Source: Prosopocoilus inquinatus (Eukaryota; Arthropoda; Insecta; Coleoptera; Lucanidae). From it: 64,000 nt of DNA. Of the stretch, positions 1-11,455 are shown in pieces. Below the pieces are notes generated by a model. It searched no databases. It saw nothing but the letters and a program-made list of their open reading frames with translations, and was not told where the DNA came from. Positions within the stretch are counted from its first letter, which is position 1. Every line of letters begins with the position of its first letter. The position numbers were made by a program, and so were the translations under genes. The stretch is from the NCBI GenBank assembly GCA_036172665.1, contig CM069875.1, forward strand, positions 22,413,806 through 22,477,805, given 5' to 3'.

Positions 1-134
1 GTTAAACGATTGTCAACTATTTTTAAACACTTTTAATACGCGTCTATCATAATTTTTTTAAAAATTCAATTTGTGTTTCTAGAGAAAATAGTTTACACTC
101 TTTTAAAGTTCGATTTTCAGTTTTTTCCTATAGC

Positions 135-294
135 AACTTCATTTGCACACTTAACTTTAATTCTTTCATTAGTGTTTTCCATCATATTTGCTGGACAACA
201 CTTAAAGTGTTGCACATCATTGAATTTAGAAAAAGTAGCTCTACCAGATACAATAATAAAAAATATACAGAGCTATTTAAAAAATAAAAGTTGA
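135..294 (+). CDS. Possible terminal exon of an unidentified membrane protein
   Basis: A pyrimidine-rich stretch ending in AG (123-134) is followed by an open frame of about 53 codons that stops at 292-294, with an AATAAA at 322-327. The peptide has one clear hydrophobic helix (starting FAHLTLILSLVFSIIFAG), then a CC pair and a charged tail ending SYLKNKS. This looks like the C-terminus of a membrane protein, but I do not recognise the family. The acceptor, helix and poly(A) signal support a real last exon; upstream exons would lie before the window. It could also be chance. Confidence 0.35.
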
Positions 295-749
295 CAGTCT
301 TTTGATCATGAAGGTAAATTAAATAAATAATTAATTGACCACATTTTAGAGTGTTTTTAGTCTCATTTCATTTGCCTTCTTGTTTTTTAAAATTAGTCTA
401 TAAATAAAGGAGTTATGGTTTGGGGCGTTTTCTGTAGGACACCCGGTATTTATAAAAATATTAAATTCTTCCTTGTATACATTTAGTATCTTTTTTTTGT
501 TAATTTCGATAAATACTTGCACAAATTACTCTTAATTGCAGGTTAAACACTACTAGTATAAAATATTTTTTCGTATTTTAATTTAACAGAAAATAAAAGT
601 TGAAATGCAACAAGTGTTACGCCACTGATCGGTGCAACAAAACAAACGTAGGAAGGGTCCTTAACCTTGCTCTTGTAATGTGCTACATCCTTATCACATC
701 CAATAATGATTTAACTACGTCCGCAAAAAATTCCCGGTTTGATACGCAC

Positions 750-967
750 CTGTCCCCTCCGATTCCAAAATTCAAACAGTGCAGAGGGTTGATCTTCTCG
801 TTCCAGAGGGTGCTAAACTGTAACTGTTGGACAATCGAATCCCCTATGAAGACGACCTCGCACTCCGACATTTTTGCCTCTTGTACATAACGGAGGTGCA
901 TGCTGTTCCAGCGACCATCACCCAACACATCTTCGTTGGGTGTCGGTATCACGCAGGGATTGTTCAT
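750..967 (-). CDS. Paf-AHalpha: PAF acetylhydrolase 1B catalytic subunit, first coding exon
   Basis: This exon encodes the N-terminal 72 residues of the catalytic alpha subunit of type I PAF acetylhydrolase, a cytosolic SGNH-family esterase that removes the acetyl group of platelet-activating factor and binds LIS1. The family hallmarks are visible: LGDGRW near residues 16-20, and FIGDS at 40-44, where Ser44 would be the nucleophile, followed by the block-II pattern NFGIGGDR. The start is the ATG at 967; the frame runs to a CAG/GTGCG donor at 750/749 that splits the Arg codon after GGD. Later exons are expected at lower coordinates; I did not find them in positions 1-749, so the first intron probably leaves the window. 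The family call is confident; which insect paralogue it is is less certain. Confidence 0.85.
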
Positions 968-1972
968 GTTTGATGAATGCTCACGCAGACCGAAAATGTT
1001 CTTATCACGTTATTTTATCAGCTTCCACTGGCGCTAAGAACTAACCACGCTAAAGCCGAAGTTACTATTGTGTTGTGCGTTAGCAAAGCAAGTCGACCAG
1101 TTGGATTGAATTACACGCTCCGCCTCTGCGTGCACACAAAGAACTGACAATGAGATGTTTTGAGCCCATTTGGATAGTTTTCGAGATTGCAAAAATAGGC
1201 AACGGATTAAAACTTTAAACTTTAATTCCTGATACCGATAAACAAATATGCTGATAAAGATATTAAAGGTTGTCATCAATTAATAAATATTTATTGAGGT
1301 TCAATGTTAAAAAATGAAAAAAAAAAATATACGAAGATACATAAACCAAAAGTAACATATTTCTTTTAATAAGTTCATCAACAGTACGTCAAGTCTTAAT
1401 AATGCTGACAAATTCTCTTTATTTTTTCTTTCAATCGGATTTGACTTTGAAATTTCTAAATATTTGAAAGTTACAGAAAATATGTATTAAGAGGGATTTT
1501 TCTAATGTTGCGGCTTATATCTGCTTATATCTATCTAAAGAACAAAATGCGTTAATTAATGCGAGAAGTATTACATTATAGTGTAGTCACACTTACGCAT
1601 AACGAGCCTTTTCCGTGAAGTCTATTTGATGTATACCGTTCCTCGACATATCGCCAAACGCCAAGTGCCATTCATAATGCCACTACATAATTAGTGCCTT
1701 ACACTTAACTTAATATCAAATAAAATGTTAAATATCACAGTAGACACTGATGTGGTCCCAGCATCCTGAAACAACAAGCAAATTTTTAAGTATATTTTAA
1801 GTTTGTCCAATTTTAGTTACGCATATTACAGATTATTTGATAAAGATTTTAAGTAACCCTTAAATATATTGTGTAGTGCATACAGGATGTCCGGAACTCG
1901 AGTGTCATATTTTTACAAAGGGTTGCTTGGATTAATATGATCAAAAAAAGTTATACAATATGGTGTCCTACG
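968..1972. other. Upstream flank of the PAF-AH gene, no gene seen
   Basis: This is AT-rich sequence that would hold the 5' untranslated region and promoter of the PAF-AH gene read leftwards. Positions 1000-1170 are less AT-rich than the surroundings. No conserved frame, TATA box in a convincing place or repeat was recognised. Confidence 0.3.
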
Positions 1973-2662
1973 TACACCGAGTGTCCACTTTGATTAAGAT
2001 TACGATTATTAGGTATTTCAATACAACTTTTTTTTATTATTGTAAATTCCTGCTTCCCCATTGATGTTTTTGTTAAAAAGCAGCATATTTAAAGCAGGCT
2101 TGTATTTTATATCCAATAGTAGCACCACTTGTTTGCTTTGCTTCTTGTGGCTTTATTTGAAATTAAAAAAAATTATCAGGTTTCTTGCCGTAGTTTAAGT
2201 GAGTTAAAAGACAAAATGGCGAAATAGTGTGCAGCTGTTATTTCTGTTCATAGAAATTTATGTAATAAGTTGGGACATGCAAACGGCGAATTTAACATTT
2301 GGTGTGATATCTATTAATTTATAAATAAATATTTCTAAATATGAATTTTGTTTATTTTATTTTTATTTTTATTGCAAAACTCTAGAAAAGTAGTAAAACT
2401 TGTCAAATAGAAGTTTGCCGACTTGATCAAAACTGTGGAAGTAAAAAATATCTGCAGATCTAATTTTTTTATTTTTATTTTGAAATCCCCTTTATTTGAA
2501 AAATATACTAAAAGCAGTCTTAGCTCATGCATAATACAAGGCTACGTATTATGTCGTTTAATACTTTATGATATACTGGATAGGAAAAGAATTTACATTC
2601 AAAAATAATTGCATTGAAAATCCATATTATGGTGCGTAATCAAAGTGGACATCCGGTATACA
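1973..2662. mobile_element. Non-autonomous inverted-repeat element (about 690 bp)
   Basis: The left end reads TACACCGAGTGTCCACTTTG and the right end, reverse-complemented, reads TACCGGATGTCCACTTTG followed by GATTA in both, giving imperfect terminal inverted repeats of roughly 25 bp. The interior is AT-rich with no coding frame. A related end-like sequence lies at 1883-1900. The boundaries are approximate and I did not settle a target duplication. Confidence 0.5.
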
Positions 2663-2857
2663 GGACTTTTCAAAAAAATATATAACGAATAGCTTTCAGT
2701 CCCTTCAAAAAGTCAATGTTATCGCAGAGTTTTCATTTTAAAAATGGTAATACAATTCGTCTAGTGATATTCCGAAAGAAATTGTGGATGACCAATGTTA
2801 AAAATTACTACTTTCACTGAATTTAGGTACCAACGAATATTGTACATTGGTTTAATG

Positions 2858-3241
2858 TAGGGATGACGACGGGTACTTAGATGGAACCGGTTCCTCTTTT
2901 TGAATACCCGTTACCCGATAACTACCCGATACCCGATAATTACCTGTTACCCGATATTCTGAAATTGCCGAACAACCAAGTAATCTTCATTTCATTTTGC
3001 CTAATGTGACGTACATTAACATTTTGCTCGAATGAGCATTAATTATTTCAGATAATTCTATACTGGTTTTTTAAATTGTTAGTTGATACTTATCGGATAG
3101 TCAAGTAGTTGTCGGATATCGGGTACTTATCGGATACCCGGGTACTTATCGGGTAACGGGTACTTATCGGGTAACGGGTAACTACCCGGGTATCAATAAC
3201 GAGTACCCGGGTAGTAAACTTATCGGGTATCGGTATCCCTA
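2858..3241. mobile_element. hAT-like MITE with 8-bp target duplication
   Basis: A 384-bp element begins TAGGGAT and ends ATCCCTA. It is flanked by a perfect 8-bp direct repeat, GTTTAATG, at 2850-2857 and 3242-3249. An 8-bp duplication with TAGGG-type ends is typical of hAT transposons. Both ends are packed with short motifs of the ACCCGATA / TATCGGGT type in opposite orientation on the two sides. There is no transposase frame, so it must be mobilised in trans. Confidence 0.85.
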
Positions 3242-3390
3242 GTTTAATGACTTCCAATGCAAAGCAATAAAATAAAAATAAAAGTATTTTCTAAATATAA
3301 ATAAATTTTGTAAATAACTCACCGAAAACAATTTATAAGTGAAAATCACGGAACGGAAATGTTTGTAAACAGTACAATCTGTGACGAAAT

Positions 3391-4123
3391 ATACAGGGTG
3401 TTACCGAATATTTTGGCAATAATTATACCACGTACATACGGAGTCAAAGTATTACGATTTAACCTAATTTATTTATTTATATATATTATATAAATTTTAT
3501 TATATATATTTACCTATATGTATATACAAAAGTATTTCCTTTGTGAGGCATAACCTATAAAAGCATCTTGAGAAACATACTTTGAGAAAAATAACTGTGC
3601 AACAGTTATGTATTGTACATTAACATGTAAAATACGCAGAAAAAATTCCAGCTAATGTTTTCAAAGGCAAGTTAGAGCTTCACGAAATTTCGAGTTTTTG
3701 CAGCAATAAAATCTATTAACCTAATTATCTCGAAAACGGTTAATCTGACGAAGATAGAACTTCGTTCGTTCATTTCTGATACAATTTTATTCGAAGTTTT
3801 GAATTTTGGTTTCCGTTTTCTTTAAAATGTGACAACAAGAAACCTATTTACTAAAATGATAACCTACTTCCCCGGATCTACGCCACCGGCGTAAAATGCT
3901 CAATTTTCTGTATGATGTATCCATACCTGTATTTCACTTGTCCTGCATCTCAAATTTGAACGCTGTACCTCAAACCGTTCCAAAGATATTTAAAAAATAT
4001 GCTGTTCAAGTTACCTCTTCAGGATGTTACACCTCAGAAACGAAATTATGTTAAATTGTTATATTTTGATGTCGTCTATACGTAGTATAATTATTGCCAT
4101 CTTCATTCGGTAACATCAAGTAC
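3391..4123. mobile_element. Non-autonomous inverted-repeat element (about 735 bp)
   Basis: The left terminus (ACAGGGTGTTACCGAATA, then TTTTGGCAATAATTATAC) is matched in reverse complement at 4070-4123 (GATGTTACCGAAT, then GGCAATAATTATAC), giving a terminal inverted repeat of about 45 bp with mismatches. No open reading frame of note lies inside. The ACAGGGTG end is shared by several other short elements in this window. Confidence 0.6.
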
Positions 4124-4369
4124 AGATAAAAGACATAGAATATTTGACAAACACAGAAGCTAAAGCTCGAAGAGATCAAAATTGTATTATACAAAGGGGG
4201 AAAAGCCCGGCGAAGCGGTATTACCATTTTTATGATTGCTGCAACTTAGCGGAAAGTATAGGAAATACTAGTTCCTGTTTATTTATAAATATTATTCTAC
4301 CAGAAGGTGCGAGACATATACTCCAACCCTATCGCATTCCTAACTTAACTTAACTTATGTGTCTTATAC

Positions 4370-5140
4370 CAATCTACGCCACTCTGTCTTGCTTTTAGCC
4401 AATTTCTTCTTCTTCTCTTTGGAACCGTTCTTACTTCTCAAACTTTTTTGACTTGCTTACTTTGTTGTAATTTCGTGCACTGGCTTTATATCCAATTTTC
4501 TTCTGATGTCCTGGTTTCTAGTCCTATCCCTTCTTGTCACACCTTTTACTCTTATCAAGTATTTTATTTCCGGTGCTTGAATTCAACTTTTTTGAGCAAT
4601 ACCCAACGTCAATACCGGTCTGTAGACTAATTTAAATACCGTTATTTGATCTTCGTACACTGCGAGACCTCCCTTTTAACAAAAAAAAACTTCCATTTAG
4701 GTTTCTTTGGCTTTAATTCTGTCATTTATTTCATCCTCTTGTTTTCCTTTTGCCTCTAAGATCGTTCTCAATTCCCAAGTATGTGTAGAATTCCACTTAC
4801 TCCACCCTATTTCCATTGCTATTATTGGACATCATCATTACCTAAGTTTTGTCCTCGTTTATTTTCATGCTTCTTTTACTTAGCAAATCACTCCAAATGC
4901 TCCAGTTCTCTTGAAGTTCTTTTCGTTTGGCGCAAAAATCGCCAGATCATCTGCGAATGCACATTCGCAAATCTCTATTTCAGACAAATAAAGCGGCTTC
5001 TTTAATTATTTCATGCATCATCATTATGAATAGTGTGGGACTTAGAAAACTACCCTGCCTCAATAGTTGTCCTGTATTAAACTCGGATATAATATTTCTG
5101 ACTACATTTGTTGTGACCTGACTACACTTCTGCATTCTGA
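4370..5140 (-). pseudogene. Decayed LINE (non-LTR) reverse transcriptase fragment
   Basis: Read on the minus strand in shifting frames this stretch gives the landmarks of a non-LTR retrotransposon reverse transcriptase: RQGSFLSPTLF near 5050, the catalytic box FADDLAIFA near 4940, a MKINEDKT-like block near 4850, a YLGIEN block near 4790, and the late motif VTRRDRTRNQDIRRKL near 4510. The order and spacing match the RT and post-RT region of LINE elements. Several stops and frameshifts separate the blocks, so it is a dead copy truncated at both ends. The clade (RTE- or Jockey-like) is not resolved. Confidence 0.75.
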
Positions 5141-5436
5141 ATTACCAAATTGGAGCCTTTAAAAAAATTAAAACTAATGTTTTCATTGGCAATAAACAGG
5201 GAAAAGAATTCAGACCACTTAGTGTTCAACACTTTTTACACCGAATGTATTATTTACTCCTACCGCTTTTCCGCGGCTCCGATGCATCGAATTGTTATTG
5301 AGTCCGTGGAGAAGAGTTATTATGGACGGAGCTGATATAGTCCGAGTACTAAATTTTGTATTGTTCACGGAACAATTGGCCCGAATTCTTTTCCCTGGTA
5401 ATAAATTATTTTCAACGTTATTTATTTAAAAATATA

Positions 5437-5660
5437 TATACAGGGTATCCCAACAGTGTGTTCTCCTGTTATATCTCGATAACTACTGAAGGTACAAAAA
5501 AAGTTTCAAGACATTTTTGTTTTGAATTTTAGAGATCTACAACATAAAGTTTTTTCTCTACAGGATGAATCGAATGAATTAAAAATAAATAAAACAAGAG
5601 ATGACAAGAGAAATAAAAAAGTTTCATCCAACATCACTACTTTGATTCACCCTGTATAGA
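5437..5660. mobile_element. Short MITE with CAGGGT-type ends
   Basis: About 220 bp bounded by TATACAGGGTATCCC on the left and the inverse GATTCACCCTGTATAG on the right. The interior is non-coding. It belongs to the same loose group of ACAGGGTG-ended repeats seen at 3391 and 43854. Confidence 0.5.
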
Positions 5661-5743
5661 TGAAAATAATTATATGTCCTAAACTTTTAAAATTGAAAAT
5701 TTTAAAACTTTTCTGTTTCTATCTTCGAGAACGCGCTGTTATT

Positions 5744-5887
5744 TTGTTGCGGACACTTCGAAAAATTAAGATTTATGTCGACGTTTCACTGTGTGTTTGA
5801 CAGCTGTTTATAATTTTCCTGAAAAAGCTGTTAAACACACAGCGAAACGTCACCATAAATCTTAATATTTCGAAGTGTCCGCAACAA
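5744..5887. repeat. Foldback (hairpin) element, about 144 bp
   Basis: Two arms of about 60 bp are near-perfect reverse complements. The left arm starts TTGTTGCGGACACTTCG and the right arm ends CGAAGTGTCCGCAACAA, with matching blocks GATTTATG/CATAAATC and GTTTCACTGTGTGTTT / AAACACACAGCGAAAC. The loop is about 20 bp. This is a typical foldback MITE. Confidence 0.75.
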
Positions 5888-6886
5888 TATAATTATACAG
5901 GAATATTTTATAATCATTTTCATTAGACAAAGTAGTACTTTTCTGCTGCTTTAAACTTAAAATTTCGTATAAACAAAAAATAAAGTCTGACCATCGCATC
6001 ACAGTCTGCATGAGAATGACAATTTTTTGTTTATTCTTATTTATTTCTTCATAACTCGAAAGCGGTTCATGCAGAGCATCATGTATGAAATTATGCCACA
6101 CGAGTCTCTGACCTCCTGTATAGTATTGCATTTTTGATTTAGTTTTGATGGTATAGGATTATTTACTGAAGTGTATGCTTTTAAATAATACTTCTGATTG
6201 TTTTTTTTTCTTTTTCTTTTTTCATTTTCTTGAGATTAATTTTTAAATAATTTAGAAACCGAGTTTGAAAGATTGCTTTTCTTAGATAATAAGTAAACTA
6301 ATTCATAACGAGGCGCTTCAGAATTTGTTTTATTAGCTACAATATCATAAAACAGATATTTATGTATCAAGTTCGCAAAATAAAGTTTTAGGAGACGAAT
6401 CGTGATTAAGGACGAGCTGACGAAGGAGCTGAGTATTAAATGAAAGGAGTCTTCTAAAACCATTTTGCGTACGTGTTGCATACAAACAATTTTTGCATTA
6501 TTTCTCTAAACTACTAAAATGATTTAAGATTTGTGTATATATTTTGACAACGAACATTTCTGAACATTTCATAGTTAACTTTGAGTTAGGTGAAACTATG
6601 CAACCATGCCATAGCAACTGTAGATTACCCTTTTGTTTTTTAAACCGGAGGAGTACTTTGTCATTGGTAGCTGGCCGGAGTTGACCAATAACAAAGCTCG
6701 CTTTTGGCGCCAAAATTACAAAATACTCCTCCTAATTAAAAAAAAAAACAGAGTTGAGTGTGATACTGGTCTCCTACATTTCCATTTTACTACTCATTTT
6801 AGAGAGCAAATGCAATAAACCAATTTAAAAGTAGAAAAAGTACTATACAAAATACAATGTTTTCATAAATTTGTTTAATGTTTTAG
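5888..6886. other. AT-rich sequence upstream of the PLA2 exon, no gene seen
   Basis: No conserved protein or repeat was recognised. Short open frames on both strands have no family signature. The stretch is presumably intron of the phospholipase A2 gene that ends at 7209. Confidence 0.3.
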
Positions 6887-7209
6887 GTACAAAATGGTGT
6901 GGTACTGGTGACATAGCAAAGGATTATCATGATTTAGGCTTCGAAGCTCCCGTAGACAGATGCTGTCGAAGTCACGATCTTTGCCCCACAAAAGTACGAC
7001 CCTACACAATGAGATACAACCTCACGAATAATTCAATCTACACTAAAAGCCATTGCAAATGCGACGACGAGCTTTATAAATGCCTCAGGCACTCGGATTC
7101 ACCTACAGCACACGTGATGGGCAACATATATTTTAATTTAGTGCAAGTACCTTGCGTGGACGATGGAGAAAAAGGAAAGAGGTTTCGAGGTGCAAGAAAT
7201 AATTTTTAG
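6887..7209 (+). CDS. Group III secreted phospholipase A2, last exon
   Basis: This is the terminal coding exon of a bee-venom-type (group III) phospholipase A2, a secreted calcium-dependent enzyme that cleaves the sn-2 acyl chain of phospholipids. The exon begins after a TTTTAG acceptor at 6881-6886 and encodes about 106 residues. Visible family marks: the calcium loop WCGTGD, a DLG before the catalytic block, the active-site CCRSHDLC with its His-Asp pair, then HCKCDDELYKC and a late VPC, which supply the conserved disulfide cysteines. The stop is at 7207-7209 and an AATAAA lies at 7311-7316. The signal peptide and first exon must lie upstream and were not found. No inactivating change is visible in this part. 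Confidence 0.9.
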
Positions 7210-8561
7210 TATGTACTTATTGTAGATCGTATTTTTTTAGTATATTACATTAATATATTGTATATTATATTGTAAATTTAATTTTAATATTTATTGTGAT
7301 GTGATTGTAAAATAAACAAAGCTAAAATTTTTACTAAATTCTCTTATTCCGAAACCCAGTTCTTAATTAATATCGAGTGATAATGAAATTTGTTTTTATA
7401 CTTTTCGTTAATAAAAATTACACAGTATTAGTAGGCATTAATAAATTTTTTAAAAAAATCTTATTTCATAGGTCACAAATTTTAAAATATACAGAAAAAC
7501 AGGTGTCCATGAAAGGTCGTACAAAGTACAGTGACGCTCACATTAAATGATACAGTTTGACAGTTTCGCAACCCTTACGCTGAATGTTCTCAAGGGTGTG
7601 GTTCGCATGAAGGAGTATCATTTAAGTTGAGCATCATAGTACAAAGTACAGTATAGTATACACACTGTTCAAAAATAACTCGACACTATTGCTAACTTTT
7701 TTATTATTCAAGTTACAGATACGGTTAAATTAGCAAATTAGTAATACCTTTTATCCTGATTGAAGCCATGCATTCAAAAGAACATTTGAACATTTATGAA
7801 ATAAAGAGAAAAGAACACTTTTTTAAATGGGACACCCTGTATGTTATTTGACCAATCGATAGAGAATAAAATTCTGAATTAAAATTGTTTGTCATTTTAT
7901 CGGAAATTAATAAATAAAGAAGATATTTTCATTTTTTACAAATTCATTAAGATGGCTGTGTTCCAAGAACAAAACATCTGAAAACCGTGTGTGTATGTGA
8001 AAACATTAATTCTGGTTTATTTGTTTATTATAAAAGGTGTTTCTGAGTGAGTTTAGTAAAGCTCTTTTAATAAAAAAAATTTCATAAGATGCATGTTCTG
8101 TTTTTTATCTTTTCCCGGCGAATTACGAACATAAGGCGCGGGTTACCAGATGGCGCCACATTGGAAATTAACGCCTGAAACGTATTTCCTCAGTTCTTTT
8201 TAGTTGCTTTGAATTTGAATTTTAATCCTCCCGGTTTTAATTTAAAGACGATTCGGTAAATTTCTTGTTTTTTTTAATTTTGACTTATTTCAGACGTACC
8301 TATTTTTCTGCATTCGAAAATGTGCGTTTATCAGAAATCTTGGAGATTTCACTTTTCCCCGTCTGTGATTTTTTTTTAGAAATCAAGAAAATATAAAACC
8401 GTCTGTAATTATGCTGCTAATAAAAATTTTAGTTTCTTACTTTAGGTTTTAGGAATAGTGCCTATGGCGTACTGGCGCCGGGTAGCTTTGCAATCCCTGC
8501 AACCCCTACAGCTACGCCACTGAAGAGTCACTCAAACACTTAATGCGAGATGGGACAAGAT
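7210..8561. other. Intergenic, AT-rich, with a small foldback at 7541-7637
   Basis: After the PLA2 poly(A) signal no gene is visible. Positions 7541-7637 hold a small inverted repeat: GACGCTCACATTAAATGATAC on the left against GTATCATTTAAGTTGAGCATC on the right. A GGGACACCCTGTATG end-like motif occurs near 7828. Confidence 0.4.
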
Positions 8562-9387
8562 TAGGGTATACAATCCCGAAATCCCGAATCCTGAGATCCC
8601 GACTAATTTTCGGAACCAAAAATTAGTCGGGATCTCAGGATTCGGGATTTCGGGATTGTATTCCCTAATTCTCCAATTGCCCAGCGCTATTTAAAACTAT
8701 GATACGCTTCATTATTAAATTAACGAAAAATAATATTCATTAATATTACTCCTATTAATAAATAAATACTTATAATTGTCTGTGATTTATAACCCTAAGG
8801 CCTAGTTTTTCAATCACAGGTTAACCCTAACTATCGGTTTATTTCCATGGCAACAAGTACGAAGACAATTGTTTCCATGGCAATAAACTGAAGGTTAAAG
8901 TTAACTTGAGATTGGAAAACCGGCCCTAAGGCGAAGCTATTTTTAGAAATTATCATTAAAAGAAAAGTTGGAAAAAGAAATAGAAAAGTGCATGAAAGGA
9001 ATACATTCTAATTAACGTTATTTGGAAAATAAGTTGAATTTTATGAATAGTTGTCAGGGTGATTCGTAGAATATTCGTCAAATAAATTTATTATGAGGTT
9101 GAAAATATCAGACCTTGATCATATTTATTTTGTACAGATATAAATATTTTAATTTGGTTTAAACAGTATTCGTAATTTAATTATCATATTCAGAGAAAAA
9201 AATATAGTATAATTTGTATTTTTAAGAAACATTTCGAATAAATTATTTGTAGTTTGAATAATAAATTTAATTTTATTAATATTATTAATCATTTTCAATC
9301 CCGGGATTAAATCCCGGATCCCGGGATAACTTACAGAAAATCCCGAAATCCCGGGATCAAAAATATAGTTCGGGATTGTATTCCCTA
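8562..9387. mobile_element. Non-autonomous hAT-like element (826 bp)
   Basis: The element starts TAGGGTATACAATCCCG and ends CGGGATTGTATTCCCTA. The flanking octamers GACAAGAT (8554-8561) and GATAAGAT (9388-9395) match at 7 of 8 positions, as an aged 8-bp hAT duplication would. The left end continues into a roughly 100-bp near-perfect hairpin (8565-8668) built of ATCCCGA / TCGGGAT units; the right end carries further ATCCCGGGAT units (9295-9380). There is no transposase. A smaller foldback (8799-8923) is nested inside. Confidence 0.75.
8799..8923. repeat. Foldback MITE nested in the hAT element
   Basis: About 125 bp with arms GGCCTAGTTTTTCAATC and GATTGGAAAACCGGCC, plus inner blocks GGTTTATT/AATAAACT and TTCCATGG/CCATGGCA. 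CCTAA flanks both sides as a likely target duplication. It lies wholly inside the 8562-9387 element, so it inserted later. Confidence 0.6.
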
Positions 9388-9395
9388 GATAAGAT

Positions 9396-11111
9396 GTAAG
9401 TTAATTCCGTTTATATATTTCTTGCAATGTTTTACTATGGACCATGTTTCATTGTGAACTACTCACAACAATATTTTAAGAAAAACAAAGTTGGTTACCA
9501 TAGCAACTGAACAAAAGAAGTTCAAAACAAACTGAAAAAGTTGCAAGGTGCATGGGAAATGGTAATAAACCATTATAGGTATATAACCTTTATATTAAAG
9601 ATTTTTTCATAACTTTTCAAATAAAAAGTTACAGCCATTATTTGAAACTTTTGTTCCACGTTGTATGTATTAAGTACCGTTAAATAAATTTAAAGTTTTT
9701 AATGAAAAAAAATTATTTCAGGGACTTTAATCCTAAATATTTCCTAAAGTCAGAGTTTAACATTAAGCTTCATTTTATTCGTAGAAACTGTTGTTCTCAC
9801 TATGTTCGATGTTAAAATTTTACCGTTTTTGACCGTTCTTTATTGTAGAAAACGGGGTAAATTAAGTTTTGAAAAATATAGCCGGTTAAATTATATCAAT
9901 CCTTAGGTCTGTTCGTTTGTTGCACTAGTTTGTATTCAGAGTATTTATATCTTGTTCTAACCTCATACGTTAAGAGGAATCCCACCGAATAATGCCATAT
10001 ACGAAAACCATTAAAACGCACGAAGTCGTAGAGGCTTTAGTTCTTAATCAATTTATTTCATTTTTTGACACCACATATTTAAGGACTAGAACTACAAACT
10101 GACCAATGGAAATTTCGCGACGATTAGTTGTTAATTGGAAAAAAAATAATTAACATTTAAAAATCGTAGTTGAAATTTACAGTAAAATTAAATATACTTC
10201 CAGTTCATATTTTCGAAAACGCTACACTTTATAGATTGAAGTTTTATTAACAAAAACCGCGAAAACAGCTTTAAAAAATATGTCAATGTAGTTATGAATT
10301 CGCGCGTTTTGCATGTTTTTCATGAGCGTGGACGGATTTCTGCCACTATCAATTGTGGGGGAGGTAACGAAAGAGGAAGTAAACATATCTTCTCTTTCTG
10401 TTCCTCTAAAAATTGTTTAAGAGAATATCACGGCTGGAAACAAAAATTAGCTTGTGACAGGGTGATGGCAGGTCGGATCCGAACCGGGAGTGACCGAATA
10501 ATGTCGATGTTTGAAAAATACTTTGAAAGCATTACATGAATTGTAATTTTAACATAGATATAGGCAAAAGAAATGTAAAATTGAAATTACACTTGTACAG
10601 ACTATAAAATTGATATGTCTGTAGGAAGTGTGAATGTTAGAAATGTTTGCAACAATGACGATAACGAGAATATAATAATAGAAGAAAATATTTTTAAATA
10701 AATTAAAAAATATTTAAATGTTTGTCAATAAATTTCGAACTCCGTTACTAAATCTTTTCTAATTTTATTAATGTGTTAATAAAATTTAATTTTGTAAAAG
10801 TTTTTGTTATGAATGAATATGTGCTCATTTAAATAAGCTGTAACACTAATTATGTTTCTACAAAAATTATTAATTAAAACTTAGAATTAAATATTAAATT
10901 AAAAACATGCGTTATTAATGAGGACAATAAATAATACAATATAATTTGACATTACTTCTATAAAGATATTTTTTTGCGTTGAAATCGAGATCAATCAATC
11001 TAGTCAAGTACTAATTAATGTAGTTCTTCTAGAAGAAATCAGAGACATGTGGTACTAACCGGAAGCCAAAAATTCAACCGTAGTTCTTTATAATAAAAGA
11101 GTTGATCGCAT
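9396..11111. other. Intergenic AT-rich sequence, no gene recognised
   Basis: An 81-codon open frame at 10294-10539 has no family signature and no splice or promoter support. No other structure stood out. Confidence 0.3.
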
Positions 11112-11455
11112 GTACAGAGTGATTACGCGAGAATTCCTACCCCCTTTAACTCCTTTATTTTTGATTTCAAGAAAAAAATGTTTAATACAAAACTTATAGG
11201 GACTAATTCAATGTTTCACTGTGTGCTCACAGAAAAACAATTTGTGGTCGGATAAACGAGATATGAAGTTTTTTTTTTTAATGGAACACCCTATATATTA
11301 TTACGATTTTCGATTCTAAAATATAAAACAAATAAATACAAAAACACAGAGAAACTTTGTATTAGTCCCTATAAATTTTGTATTAAACATTTTTTCCTGA
11401 AATCCAAATTAAAAAAGTTAAACGGGGTAGGAATTCTCGCGTAGTCACCCTGTAC
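11112..11455. mobile_element. Foldback element with matching arms along its whole length (344 bp)
   Basis: The left end GTACAGAGTGATTACGCGAG and the right end, whose reverse complement is GTACAGGGTGACTACGCGAG, are near-identical. The arms keep matching inward (GAATTCCTACCCC; GTTTAATACAAAA; TATAGGGACTAAT) to a central loop near 11290. The whole element can fold into one long hairpin. It is non-coding. Confidence 0.75.

Noticed and set aside
10294..10539. Possible small gene of 81 codons
   Set aside because: No recognisable motif, promoter, splice site or poly(A) support; it looks like a chance frame.
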